Assembly: GCA_022661535.1 (NCBI GenBank)
Contig: JAKULF010000010.1
Coordinates: forward strand, 2,604,001 to 2,668,000
Direction of reading: 5' to 3'
Length of the DNA stretch: 64,000 bases
From: Eutypa lata
Lineage: Eukaryota; Ascomycota; Sordariomycetes; Xylariales; Diatrypaceae
Positions 37,269-47,641 of the stretch are shown in pieces; position 1 is the first letter of the stretch; each line of letters starts with the position of its first letter. Made by a program: the position numbers and the translations under genes. The notes below the pieces were generated by a model. It was not told where the DNA came from. It made no database searches and saw nothing but the letters and a program-made list of their open reading frames with translations.

Positions 37269-38684
37269 CACGAAAACCCGACCACGAACTCGATGCAATG
37301 GATTCAACTATCTAGCTATATGCGGCGGCCTTCTTCATACATCGGACTTCTCCTATGTAGCTGGGTTTACAGTTGATGGTTTTGATGTATGCCTTACTCC
37401 ATATATCCCACGAGGCCAACTGATGCGTAAAGGAGTATTCGTGTCCCCAAATTGCATTGGTCAACCCACCGCCTCGGTAAAGTTACCTACCTAGGTAGAC
37501 CGGGAGAGTCGGAAGCGCGAATTCCTTTGCAGTGGGGTCGATAATGATGTGATGAGCAATGAGAAATGCTATGTCACGACGAACAGAGCATGCAACATTA
37601 AAATTTTGTTATTTCCTACGTTAATTTTCAGAGCATAGCCCTAAGAGAGTGAGCAAACTCGGCACTCAAAAACAACATGAAAGATCGATACTGCTTCGGT
37701 GTTTTAAATTTTCAAGTCAAGGAAACGGCAGAATCGGGCCTTTAATGAACTTATTTATTACTTTCAAAGTTGGTTGTAGAGTCCGAATGCGTGTGGATCG
37801 GATCTCGGATCGTCACTGCTCGTACTGAGAGCATGGATGTGCATGGCTTGGCAAAAATCAGAGTTCGCAAAGGCTTGGCAGGACTTGGCAGGGATCAGAG
37901 CCACAAACGATGACGCGCAAAGTGTGGCTTCTTTCATGAGACTAGCAAATCGGCAGTGTTTGACTTAGTGGGGACCCCTTGCTGCCCTTGCTCAAACCTG
38001 ATGTCATACCCACAAGAAACAGAAGTTCAGCAGTTCAGTTGACGGAAGCAGTCACAGGGAAGCTGTTTTGGAGGGCAGGAGGGGCAACAAACAGGGCTGC
38101 AGTGATGTCGGTGCTGAAAGAATCTTCGAACTGTATTGTACCTGCTGTACGAAGTACATACCTCGTAATAGCTGGTCTGTTCAACGGTGTTCCCATAATA
38201 ACTGCCCACCGGCACTTGCTTATTCCAGATACAATTCGTCATTGTAGTGGGAAGACTCAGAGACTATAGAACTTTAAGAAACTGTAAAGCGTTAGTACCC
38301 GCTAGAATAGATAGAATGATGTGCACTTGACTCTCAAGAACACCAGATCCATACCGATCAACGTCAATCATACATATCTACCAAGGTCTACCTAACTTTT
38401 GTGACCCACGACCGGCCCGCCACATCCAAAGTTCTTTTACACCGTATCTACCTGCCTTCTTACTCCTATTCACCTGACTTATTTCACTCCCATTCCTACC
38501 TAAGTTTTACTCATTTTTCATCACACCCAGTCACACACATATAACACAACATAACTACATACATACACACAAAACTACCATCAGCCTATCCTCTTTTCCC
38601 ATTAATCTCTGTCGTACTGCGTACGAAGTCCTCAATCATTTCACAATAAAATCTGGTTAAGCTTAACTGTAGGAGAACACGAAC
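37269..38684. other. intergenic and upstream region of the MARVEL gene
   Basis: About 1.4 kb without a supported gene. The last 300 bases before the MARVEL ATG are pyrimidine-rich and C/A-rich (about 38380-38640), typical of a strongly expressed fungal promoter and 5' leader. Confidence 0.55.
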
Positions 38685-39570
38685 ATGGGGGCCAAATCCA
38701 CTTTCGCTCTGAAGTTCATTCAGTGGTTGATCCGTGGCATTCAATTCGGCTGCTGCGCGGTCGGCCTCGCCTTATACTCGTACTACCTTGCAGAGGCGGC
38801 CCGCCACGATGTCACGATTCCAAAATGGGTGCGAGCTATTGAGGGTATCACTGGTGTCGGTGTCCTTTACACTTTCCTCGGTCTGCTTTTACTTTGCTGT
38901 CTTGCTGGCCACCCGTTCACGTCTTTCATTGCCATCGTGCTAGACATCGCCTTCGTTGGCGCTTTCGTCTATGTTGCACAGGCCAATCGAGGAGGAGCGG
39001 GTGCTTGTACCGGCGCTGTCGAAACACCCCTAGGAAACGGTGATGCCGACGATTCGCTTAATGACATGCCAACCTACGGGACGCTCTGCCACATGGAGAC
39101 TGCTGTCTTCGCAACCGCCATCGTTGCAGTGTAAGCTTCTTCCCCTACACCAACCTTTACCGACTCGTGTTTCTGACTAGAGGCTAACATTGATGTATAG
39201 TCTCTTCTTCCTCTTGTCAGCGGTCATGGAGATTGTTCTCGTCCGCCACCGACGCAAGGAATCTCGCTTCGGCCCGAGCCCCGCCAACAACTATACCTCG
39301 GGCTATGGCAGCAAGGGAGGCTTCTTCGCCCGCTTCCGACGCAACAAGAAGACCGATGAGTACAACCCTAACACGCTCCCCGAGCACGCCACTCCCGCAC
39401 AGGTCCGCCAGAGCTACAACACCGAGGCTACGGCCGTCGGTCACGAGCCTACGGCGTATCCTAAGCACGGCGAGGCTGGCTACCAGTACGACGGCCAGAC
39501 CGCGTACCCCGAGCCTGAGACCGGCATTGCTCACGAGGCCGGCAGGACCACAAACGGTTACCGCTACTGA
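38685..39570 (+). CDS. MARVEL-domain integral membrane protein
   Basis: Exons are 38685-39130 and 39201-39570 (GTAAGC donor, TAG acceptor), giving 271 aa. Four hydrophobic segments are visible: FIQWLIRGIQFGCCAVGLAL, GVLYTFLGLLLLCCLAG, FTSFIAIVLDIAFVGAFVYV, and one rebuilt across the intron (TAIVAVLFFLLSAVMEIVLV). This is the four-helix MARVEL arrangement. A small Cys-containing loop (GGAGACTGAVE and TLCHMETA) lies before helix 4. The C-terminal about 100 residues are cytosolic: Arg-rich after the last helix, then rich in Tyr, Pro and His. Fungal MARVEL proteins sit in the plasma membrane, some in eisosome-type domains; the role here is unknown. A (GATGAA)n run follows at about 39610-39634, and a G run near 39690. 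Confidence 0.87.
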
Positions 39571-40619
39571 TGACTTCGCCTATATCCGCGAAAAGACGGG
39601 ATGGAAGATCGGATGAAGATGAAGATGAAGATGAGACCGGTTTCTCGAGTTGTGGAAGGAGTGTACGAAGCGAATCTTGAAATGGGGGAGGGGGGGGGGG
39701 GGGGGTTAAAGACTGATGAAAATACAATATATGTTATGATACCCGGGACGGGACTGGCACATGAATTAGCCGTGGCTCGCGGCGTTTTTTAAGAATGCAA
39801 ATTCGGCATTGGAGCTAATTTCATGTATGACTTAGAATGGAGAGAGTGAGGTAATGTCCGGAGAGATTATATAGTTAAAAACCACTAATGAAACTGCGCA
39901 TATCTAATTACTCTCTGTCCTGTCGACCCTCGCAGTGCACTGATTTGCCGATATACGTGAAATCACAGGCTCGACCAAGCTATGAGTATAGGTAACCTCT
40001 AAAGCTGTAAAGAGGGCTATGATTACCCCGGCCGTCAAAATGCGCCTGGGGAAGTATGAATCCCTCTGGCAACCCCAAAAAATATTTATGTATCTAGCTA
40101 CATGTCCATCGCTATAACATTTACTAGCTTCGTAAGCATGTCTATAAAAAGTGTAGAGACTGAGACAGGATGTACGTATATCACCCATTGCATGACAGTA
40201 TAAGGGTTTCCAAACCGCCATGAAGCCCAAAAGTCAATAGAGGTTACTATATACTTACAATGCCTTCTATAAAAAGAGAGTTCACCATAAACCTTTACCT
40301 CACCACTTCCTTCCTTCAGGTTGAATGATATATTGGGTGTTTCGACGTTCTAGCCCCTAGAAACCCTAATCTAACTATCGGTATATAGCATAGATAACGA
40401 AGACGCTCAATGTAAGATATCCATGAATAGGCCGTCATGATCTAGCTCGTAGGATAGGCTATGGCTTAACAAACGTCCTGCGATTACCCCAGGTCAAGTA
40501 TGACATACACCAACAAAGATACGATTGTGATCATTCTACTTCTTCATTATTCTATTTCATCTATATTTCATTTCCCTTTTCTCCCCCGTACCCCCCTTTC
40601 CCCCATTTTTGTCCTGGGC
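39571..40619. other. 3' intergenic region between convergent MARVEL and HIS3 genes
   Basis: 1.05 kb between two convergent genes. It contains a GATGAA repeat (39610-39634), a G-rich run (about 39686-39706) and AT-rich DNA. No gene is supported. Confidence 0.55.
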
Positions 40620-41530
40620 TTAAACGCTCAGCGTGCCCTTCGTGCTGGGCACCTCGCCCTCCTTCCCGGGGATCCTGGTAGTGGCGGCGCGGATGGCGAC
40701 GGCGAGGGCCTTGAAGGCGCTCTCGGCGCGGTGGTGGTCGTTCTGGCCGCGCAGGCAGTCGACGTGCAGCGTGACGCGGGCGCCCTGGGCGAAGCTCTGC
40801 AGGCAGTGCGGGATCATCTCGCAGCTGAGGTCGCCGATCTTCTCGCGCACGAGGCCCAGCTCCACCACGCTGTACGGGCGGTTCGACAGGTCGACCACCG
40901 CCCGCGACAGCGCCTCGTCCAGCGGCGCGTACGCCGACCCGAACCGCGCCAGCCCCGCCGCGCTCCCCAGCGCCTGCGCGAACGCGTACCCCAGCGCGAT
41001 GCAGACGTCTTCCGCCGTGTGGTGGTCGTCGACTAGATGGGTTTGGGTTTGTTGGTGTTGGGTCTCTCAAAAATCAACGGACATGATAGAGCGGCCATCC
41101 TGGGTAAGGAAAGGGGTGCTTCAAAGCAACTGAACTACCCATGGTATATACATATATATATATGTGTGTATAGGTGTGCAATAGGGATAAATCAAGTTGA
41201 TCTGTTGAAACCACAGCAGAGAGAAAGGTGCACGCAGCAAGTCAGTGAGTACGTACTGTGAAGGTCGCCCTTGCAAGCCAATGCTAGACTCCAGCCGGCG
41301 TGCTTCGCCAGCGCGTGCAGCATGTGGTCGAGGAAGCCGATGCCGGTGTTGACGCTGATGGTCTGCGACTTGCTAGACTGGCTCGCATGGTCGTCGGTGC
41401 TGGACGTCAGCCGGGGGTCCGTCTCCGGAGGGAACCCCCCGCCGTCCAGGTTCAGCGCAAGCTGAATCTTGGTCTCGTTGGTGTCGCGCGCCAATGCCGC
41501 CCAGCGCCGGCTCTGCGTATCTGATCCCAT
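40620..41530 (-). CDS. his3: imidazoleglycerol-phosphate dehydratase
   Basis: Exons read 41530-41257 and 41032-40620, giving 228 aa. The single intron is 224 nt, long for this window. It splits the first metal-binding motif just before [10 protein letters not shown], after the donor GTACGT. The second motif, [14 protein letters not shown], is intact. Other family blocks are [35 protein letters not shown] and [15 protein letters not shown]. The enzyme converts imidazoleglycerol phosphate to imidazole-acetol phosphate, the sixth step of histidine synthesis, and binds manganese through the two His-rich motifs. It is single-function as in other fungi. Exon 2 is extremely GC-rich. It is divergent from loc1. 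Confidence 0.95.
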
Positions 41531-41986
41531 CTCGACTGACGTAGGTACGTAACTGGATTCTCGTTTGGTAGGGAATGTAAGAAACGAAGCCGGAGGGCTG
41601 TTGACTACTGCCCAGAGTGAACTTTTTCTTCCTTTTTTTTAGGTCACACCTCATTGGTTGAGGTCCCGAGTCGGCCTGTGACCGGCATCATTTTGCAGGA
41701 GATGCGACAGAAACTGGGGCTGCTGAGGAGCCTGTAGACGCTAATACACCCCTGTGTCATTGCACTAATGAGATTGGTAGATGTGTAAACTTAGCACTGC
41801 ACAGGCCTTGGAGACCCCACTGATTGTAGACTTCTAGCCCTTCATTAACTTATCTTATCAGTAGTCAAGTATCCAGTCTAAATAATTTTCTGTCGTAACT
41901 TGACAACGGGCTGTATCTTGAGTCCTCGATCGCGTGTCGCCTTCACATCCTATCTTCTCGTCACAATTACAGGATAGGTAAATACG
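41531..41986. promoter_or_regulatory. divergent promoter region of his3 (-) and loc1 (+)
   Basis: 456 bp separate the start codons. A TGAGTCC near 41919 differs by one base from the Gcn4/CPC1 site TGA(C/G)TCA expected upstream of amino-acid genes, and TGACGTA occurs close to the his3 start. Neither is a perfect site, so regulation by cross-pathway control is only suggested. Confidence 0.4.
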
Positions 41987-42654
41987 ATGGCGCCGTCAAA
42001 AACCAGAACAGTCAAAAACAAGCATGCCAAAGCCAAGTCTGGCATAAGCGGGAGCAAGGCTTCCAAAGCCGCGCCGTCCGATGGCATTGTCAAGAAACGC
42101 AGGGCTCCAACGGCAACCGCGACATCCGAGAAACAGCTCAGAGCGAAGAGCGCAGCCGATCTACTGAAGAAGAAAAAGAAGAAGATTTACTCGGAAAAAG
42201 AACTGGGCATTCCTCAGTTGAACATGGTAACGCCCGTGGGCGTCACGAAGCCGAAGGGCAAGAAGAAGGGCAAGGTCTTCGTAGATGACAAGGTATGCTG
42301 CTTTCCACATATCACAAGTGATCAAGTTCGTGTTGTAGATGGCAAAGGCTAATTCTGTGCGCGCTCCAGGAGACTATGAGTACCATATTGGCTTTGGTTC
42401 AAGCCGAGAAAGAGGGCCAGATCGAGTCTAAGATGATGAAGGCTAGGCAGATGGAGGAGATCCGAGAAGCGAGGAAAGTAGAGGCGGAGAAGAAGGAAGA
42501 AGAAAAGAAGTCGAAGCTTGAAGATACCAAAGAGTCTCTGAGGAAGAAGAGGAAACGAACTCGACCGTCCGACGGCGACGACGGTATCAAGGGTGCTTCC
42601 TCGGCTGGCACAAATGCTGCGAAGCCGAAGAAGAAGCGTGTTTCATTTGCTTAA
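41987..42654 (+). CDS. loc1: LOC1-like 60S ribosome biogenesis protein
   Basis: Exons are 41987-42292 and 42370-42654, giving 196 aa. The intron has a GTATGC donor and CAG acceptor and keeps phase 0. The protein is very basic throughout, with a Lys run ([20 protein letters not shown]) followed by the family block [20 protein letters not shown]. The second half is a Glu/Lys-rich charged helix, probably coiled coil, ending in a basic nuclear-localisation-like tail ([10 protein letters not shown]). In yeast Loc1 is a nucleolar RNA-binding protein needed for 60S subunit assembly and export. It is divergent from his3; no functional link is implied. Confidence 0.82.
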
Positions 42655-44031
42655 CTATTAAAATGCATGGAGGAGCGGATGGCTGGCGTTGGGTGTTTCT
42701 TGCGTTGCTTTCCACTTACCTTTTTGGCTCGGGGCGTGGGATCCAAGATACTGTACTGTAGCATGAAAGGATCCGAAAAGATACCCAGAAGACGATATCA
42801 TCTCACCGTTCACGCTGTGAGACACAAAGCAGGCCTACTAGTGTGTGATCAATAAGCCACCAATTGTCCTCCTCGTGTTCGACCCTTGGTATTTCTCCTG
42901 GTGATTTTAGTCATCCACAATATACTCAATCGATGTGATACAATCTTTGAACCGTACTTGTGCCTCGGCAAAGCTCGCAATTGATATTTTCAAGTTTTCA
43001 AGACTATTGCACTGAGCTTACGCAGAATACGATGAGTAGGCATTAGCAGACTGCGCTGTAGAAGGCTCAGCTCACCCCGAAGATATTGAAAAACGACGGG
43101 ATGCCAAGACGACCCGCAAAGAGCACGTGCCGGCCGTTCTGCCGTTTTAAACAAACTCCTGCTATTTTAAGCCTAACGTTTCCTTACTACTTCGTACGTA
43201 TGTAATAGTTGCACAGCTGCATACGGGAATGAACGCTCCTGATAGGAGTGTCATACCACCACCTAAAATCCGCTTCGTATTCCTGAGGGGTCTTACTGTC
43301 TTATTGGGGGCTCTCTCTTTTTTTCTTCCTTTATTTTTAATTTTTAAAGGGGCTGGCCACCAATGCAGATGCAGGTACGGATGATCTGGCGGCCTTGGAA
43401 GGAAGGGGCATGCAATCCTGTTCAATTTTATAATAGACAATGTGCCTCGTTGAGACGGTAGGAGAGTCAATATACGTCATGGTATTTATGAGCGAGCTTT
43501 TGATGCTTTAATGGTAAATGGCTCTTAGTTATTTGGACGGTGTCGCTTTGCGGCCTCAGCGCATCGGAATGGATTTGTCTGATTACGTATGACGCAAGTT
43601 TGTGATTCGTGAAGAAAGCCCCTTGTAAAGGGTTAAATGGATCGCTCGATTGCGGCTACGATAAAATGAAGAGCAACGGTTCTTCTCCATCGGGATGGTC
43701 CCTGAGTTAATTTGATCTCAAGTCGACGATTGTATCTCCCAACCCTGGAAGCTTGCGTGCGTATGTATGTAAGTGAGATTTGCACGCATTGCATAAAAAG
43801 GGAGAACTGCAGCATAGGTATGTACATTAGACTAGCAGACTAGGAATCCAAGATGCAAAATTTAGGAAGCAAATTTCTGTACCTGCATATCTTGGTTTAG
43901 CACGTCTTATAACCCCTCTTCGTGTCTCCCAAGTCCTGCTTATGTGCTTGAGAATACGAAGTCGCTAATAACCAGCCAGCCAGCTCCCCTGCAACTTCTG
44001 TAGTTTTTCTTGCTCATCGGAACACGATATT
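42655..44031. other. intergenic region left of the MITE
   Basis: About 1.4 kb with no supported gene or RNA. A T-rich tract lies near 43315-43350. Confidence 0.55.
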
Positions 44032-44039
44032 CTTGCTAG

Positions 44040-44733
44040 GCGTACGGATTTTCCGACGGTGTTCAAAAATTTTCCGACGGTGTCTAACCTGTTTTGGAAT
44101 TTTGTCATGTACCATCTCATAATATACATCTAAGTTACTTACATCACCTTAAAGCTAATACGGTACAACGCCGCCATTTGCTAATACATTTTAGCTACGT
44201 ATCTCTAAATAGCTTCACTTTTTACATACCTACTTACGCACTTACACACTTACACACTTACACACTTACACACTTACACACTTATACACTTACACATTTA
44301 CACACTTACACACTTACACACCTACACACCTACACACCTACACACCTACACACCTACACACCTACACACCTACACACCTACACACCTACACACCTACACA
44401 CCTACACACCTACACACCTACACACCTACACACCTACACACCTACACACCTACACACCTACACACCTACACACCTACACACCTACACACCTACGTACCTA
44501 CGTACTTACGTATATACTTAATTTACTTAATATGTAGGTAGCAGCTTTTCTATGTCTATACGCAGGCCAATGCGTAGGTAGGGAGGTAAGTCAATAAGTG
44601 TAGGTAGGTAAGTGTAGGTAGGTAAGTGTAGGTAAGTATACAAAGGTAGATAATGAGCCAGTACATAGGGCACTTCCGTAATAGGTTAGACACCGTCGGA
44701 AAACTTTTGAACACCGTCGGAAAATCCGTACGC
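44040..44733. mobile_element. hAT-type non-autonomous DNA transposon (MITE)
   Basis: The element is 694 bp. Its left end (44040-44090) and the reverse complement of its right end (44683-44733) match at 50 of 51 positions, starting GCGTACGGATTTTCCGAC. Each inverted repeat contains the motif TTTTCCGACGGTGT twice in direct orientation. The 8-bp CTTGCTAG flanks the element perfectly at 44032-44039 and 44734-44741; an 8-bp target duplication is characteristic of the hAT superfamily. There is no transposase frame, so it is non-autonomous. Most of the interior is a TACACAC-type minisatellite plus GTAGGTAAGT repeats on the right side. The one-mismatch terminal repeats suggest fairly recent insertion. 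Superfamily assignment rests on the target-site length, not on a transposase. Confidence 0.88.
44241..44490. repeat. 8-bp minisatellite inside the MITE
   Basis: About 31 tandem octamers. The first ten or so are CTTACACA (44241-44320, with a couple of point variants). The remaining roughly 21 are CCTACACA (44321-44490). The block switch indicates expansion of a variant unit. The open frame through it is only a by-product of the repeat. Confidence 0.93.
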
Positions 44734-44741
44734 CTTGCTAG

Positions 44742-46027
44742 CAACACTTGCGACCAAGTAGTTGGCATTTTGCTGCATCTAGGAATCATCTAAATGCACC
44801 CACATCTATCTTCACTGTCTAGGGTTAAGGTTGTTTCTTCGCTACGTGACCGACCCCATCAGGCCATTATGGCTTATCCCTTAATAAACAAAACAACCTT
44901 AAAAGTTTAACTATGAACCTGGAAGTACTAACTAGTTTTATGGTACCTGGAAACAAAGATGTAAAGCTTGAACTATTGCTAGCTTCTATGATTCTATTAA
45001 AGATTTAAGCAACTCTTGTGTGTATAGATATGTAGTTAATTGGTCATGAACGCATCGGATTATGCCAACAAGACAAGCAAATACAGTAATGAGCTTTGAA
45101 TCTTCTGCTGGTCTGCGTTGTCAACTCACTCACTCACTCAAGTAACAACACAACTCAACGATATCGCCAAGCATACGCAAACTTTGCTCCAGTTTATTGG
45201 TTGGCCGATGCAACCAATTATGATGGGTCTTCTCCGGCCATTCAAGGAAAATGATTCGCTTGGTTGGTAGGCCTTGTCCTGGTTGCTGCATATGATTGGC
45301 GGGTTCCGACATCTCCCCTGTTCCTAGGGACAACTGCTCATCTCAAGCGAAATGAAAGAATCGCAGTAGGTACCTATTATAGTGCGATTTACAGGGGAAA
45401 GCCTCTTATGCTTCAAACATATTGGACATAGGACGAAAGAGGAACAAACGCCCTACACGCGCATGCCGTCCCACTGCTAGACCCTTTTCCTCATTTTAAT
45501 CTATGCTGGCTCTAGGTATCTTTCTTTTTTACATGCATACGTAGTAGTTAGGTAGTAGTTAGGAACGGATGGTCTGAGGTAATATTATCACACGGCCATC
45601 CGCCATTTAATTTCTTCCTCTTTTCCCCTTCTTTTCTTGCCTACGCGACTTGCCGACCCTCCGATCCTTTAGTCGCTGCCGCGGTGCTCAATGTTCCGTT
45701 CTAGCTTCACTCGCGGACAACAGCGAGGAGCAGCAGATGAAGCCGGGAGATAAAGGAGGGAAAATAGCAAAAAGAGGAGAGAGAGAGAGAGAGCGAGAGA
45801 ACGGAGTTGTTTGAAAGAGTACAAGATATTTGAGATAACGAGGAAGAGAAGAGGTTTCGACGATAATGGGATTCTCTATGTATCGACGACCTTGACCTAC
45901 CGAATTCGAAAATTCCACTCTTTTAGAGCAAAGCAAGTCAGCAATCCGGATCTGACCAACAGGAACCGGTTGACACTTCATCCAGCTCGTATTTACCAGT
46001 CACTCTTTTATTTCACCGCCACGCGCG
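44742..46027. other. intergenic region right of the MITE
   Basis: About 1.3 kb with no supported gene. A GA-rich run (about 45771-45800) lies upstream of the His-rich membrane protein gene and may belong to its promoter or leader. Confidence 0.5.
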
Positions 46028-47641
46028 ATGCCTGAACCAGTTTCGGCGCCTTCACTCCCTGAGGCCCGCAACACGGTTTTGCGCGACCATCAACGTCAGC
46101 ACAATCACAATCGTTTACATAGTCGTAACAATAGCGACACAGTTAATCATAGCCACAACCACAACCATAATCACAACCACCACATTCGTTCTCAACATCA
46201 TCACCACTACCGCACCGACAATAAAAGGGACGTATCGCAGCGAGATAATACGGATATTGTTATTGTCGAAACTGTTTCTATTATTGAAATTGTTGATGCC
46301 ACTGGGTCTATCGTTGATATAAAAACACTTCCTCCCTCGGATGCGACAACTATAGCTCAACCAGAGGCCGACCCAACTACCGACGTCGATGTCAGTAGTG
46401 AAGTACCAGCATATCCAACTTCTTCGTCAGATTCGTCGTCAATTCTTCCCACCGACAGCAGCAGAGATGACACCACTTTGTCACAGTCAACAGATTCGCC
46501 GACAGTGACACCGTTGCCGTCAGACTCTTCTATGTCGCCTTTTCCAACATTGTCTTATTCGCCTATTACCTCCGCTTCTTTCTCTCAAGGTTCTCCCTTT
46601 CCTACGTTCCCTAGTGTAACTAATTCGACCCAAGGTAAGTCTCAATTGATTACTATCAAGGAAAACATGGTTGTGAAAAAGATTTCTTGAACTAACTCTA
46701 TTCTAGCCTTATCGACTTCACTCCTTAATACCAATTCTAGTTCTACTTCAGTCCTTTCAGCTACGACTTCAAGTTTACAAACAAGTAATTCATTATCAAG
46801 TACATTTTTTGCATCATCTGGTTTCGGCTCTTCGTCTTCAAGTAGTACTCCTACTACTTCCTTTAAAACCTTTTCTTCCAGTTCTTACTATCCCTCGTCC
46901 ACCAGCGACTCCGATACCGACATTGTTGGTGGCGCTGGTGGAGAGACATCTTCTCCTTCGAGCCCGTCCGCTACGAACGGTAGCTCTGAATCCGATGGTC
47001 CTCCAGTAGGTACTGTTGCAGGCAGTGTTTTGGGTGGCATAGCCGGGCTTGCCTTTATCTTGCTCCTCGCGCTTGCCCTCATTAAGTGGAAGAAACGGCA
47101 AAACGCCCTGAAACTCGCGGCGGGTTCTGGAGGTGAACGGGGGATTGGAGGCTCAACGGCTGGAGGAGATTCTGGTCCCGGTGGAGCGGGTGGGATGTCG
47201 GAGCAATCACGACCGGCTCCCTTCGCTGTTCCCGCAGCTCTTGCTAGCCTTACTAAGCGAGGATCTCAAGAAGGTGGTGCAAAGGGCTTCCAGAAGATCT
47301 CGGGCAGAAAGCTGCCCTCTGTGCTCACAAACGGGGGCGATGGGTACACCGATCCGCGTGATACTATCATGAGCGACGCCACACAAGGTTCCTACCGAGA
47401 TTCGAATGCTTTCCTGGGCAATCCGAGGTTCGCTGTCGGATCCCCGATGCGCCCCGAGAGCGGCGTTCCGGTTTACCACCCTGGCCCGTCCAAGACCCCC
47501 GTGACGGAGCAAGGCCCTTTCAGTGACCAATATGCGATCCTCGAACCGCCTCGGAGAGACCCACTCGGCCGTTCTGGGGGTTCCCACGACGGGTCGATCC
47601 GCTCGCAGGGGTCTCGGTCGAGATTCTCGGAGAATTTATGA
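46028..47641 (+). CDS. Ser/Thr-rich single-pass membrane protein with His-rich N-terminus, sensor-like
   Basis: Exons are 46028-46634 and 46707-47641, giving 513 aa (GTAAGT donor, TAG acceptor). Residues about 20-60 are rich in His and Asn (HSHNHNHNHNHH). A short hydrophobic beta-like block follows (DIVIVETVSIIEIVDATGSI). Residues about 100-300 are almost entirely Ser/Thr/Pro, the composition of a heavily O-glycosylated stalk. One transmembrane helix (about 305-330: AGSVLGGIAGLAFILLLALA) is followed by a basic stop-transfer (LIKWKKRQ) and a Gly/Ser-rich cytosolic tail. The layout is that of fungal wall-stress sensors or other stalked surface proteins. There is no WSC domain, and no signal peptide at this start. 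An in-frame stop lies upstream of the ATG, so a signal sequence would need an unseen upstream exon. Confidence 0.75.

Noticed and set aside
40500..41036. 178-codon plus-strand frame over his3 exon 2
   Set aside because: It is antisense shadow of the GC-rich dehydratase exon, whose identity is certain.
44241..44490. CRISPR or telomere-like array
   Set aside because: Units are contiguous octamers without spacers and do not match the TTAGGG telomere repeat; the array is internal to a transposon.
44094..44537. 148-codon Thr/His/Tyr repeat open frame
   Set aside because: It is the translation of the octamer minisatellite inside the MITE and has no independent support.
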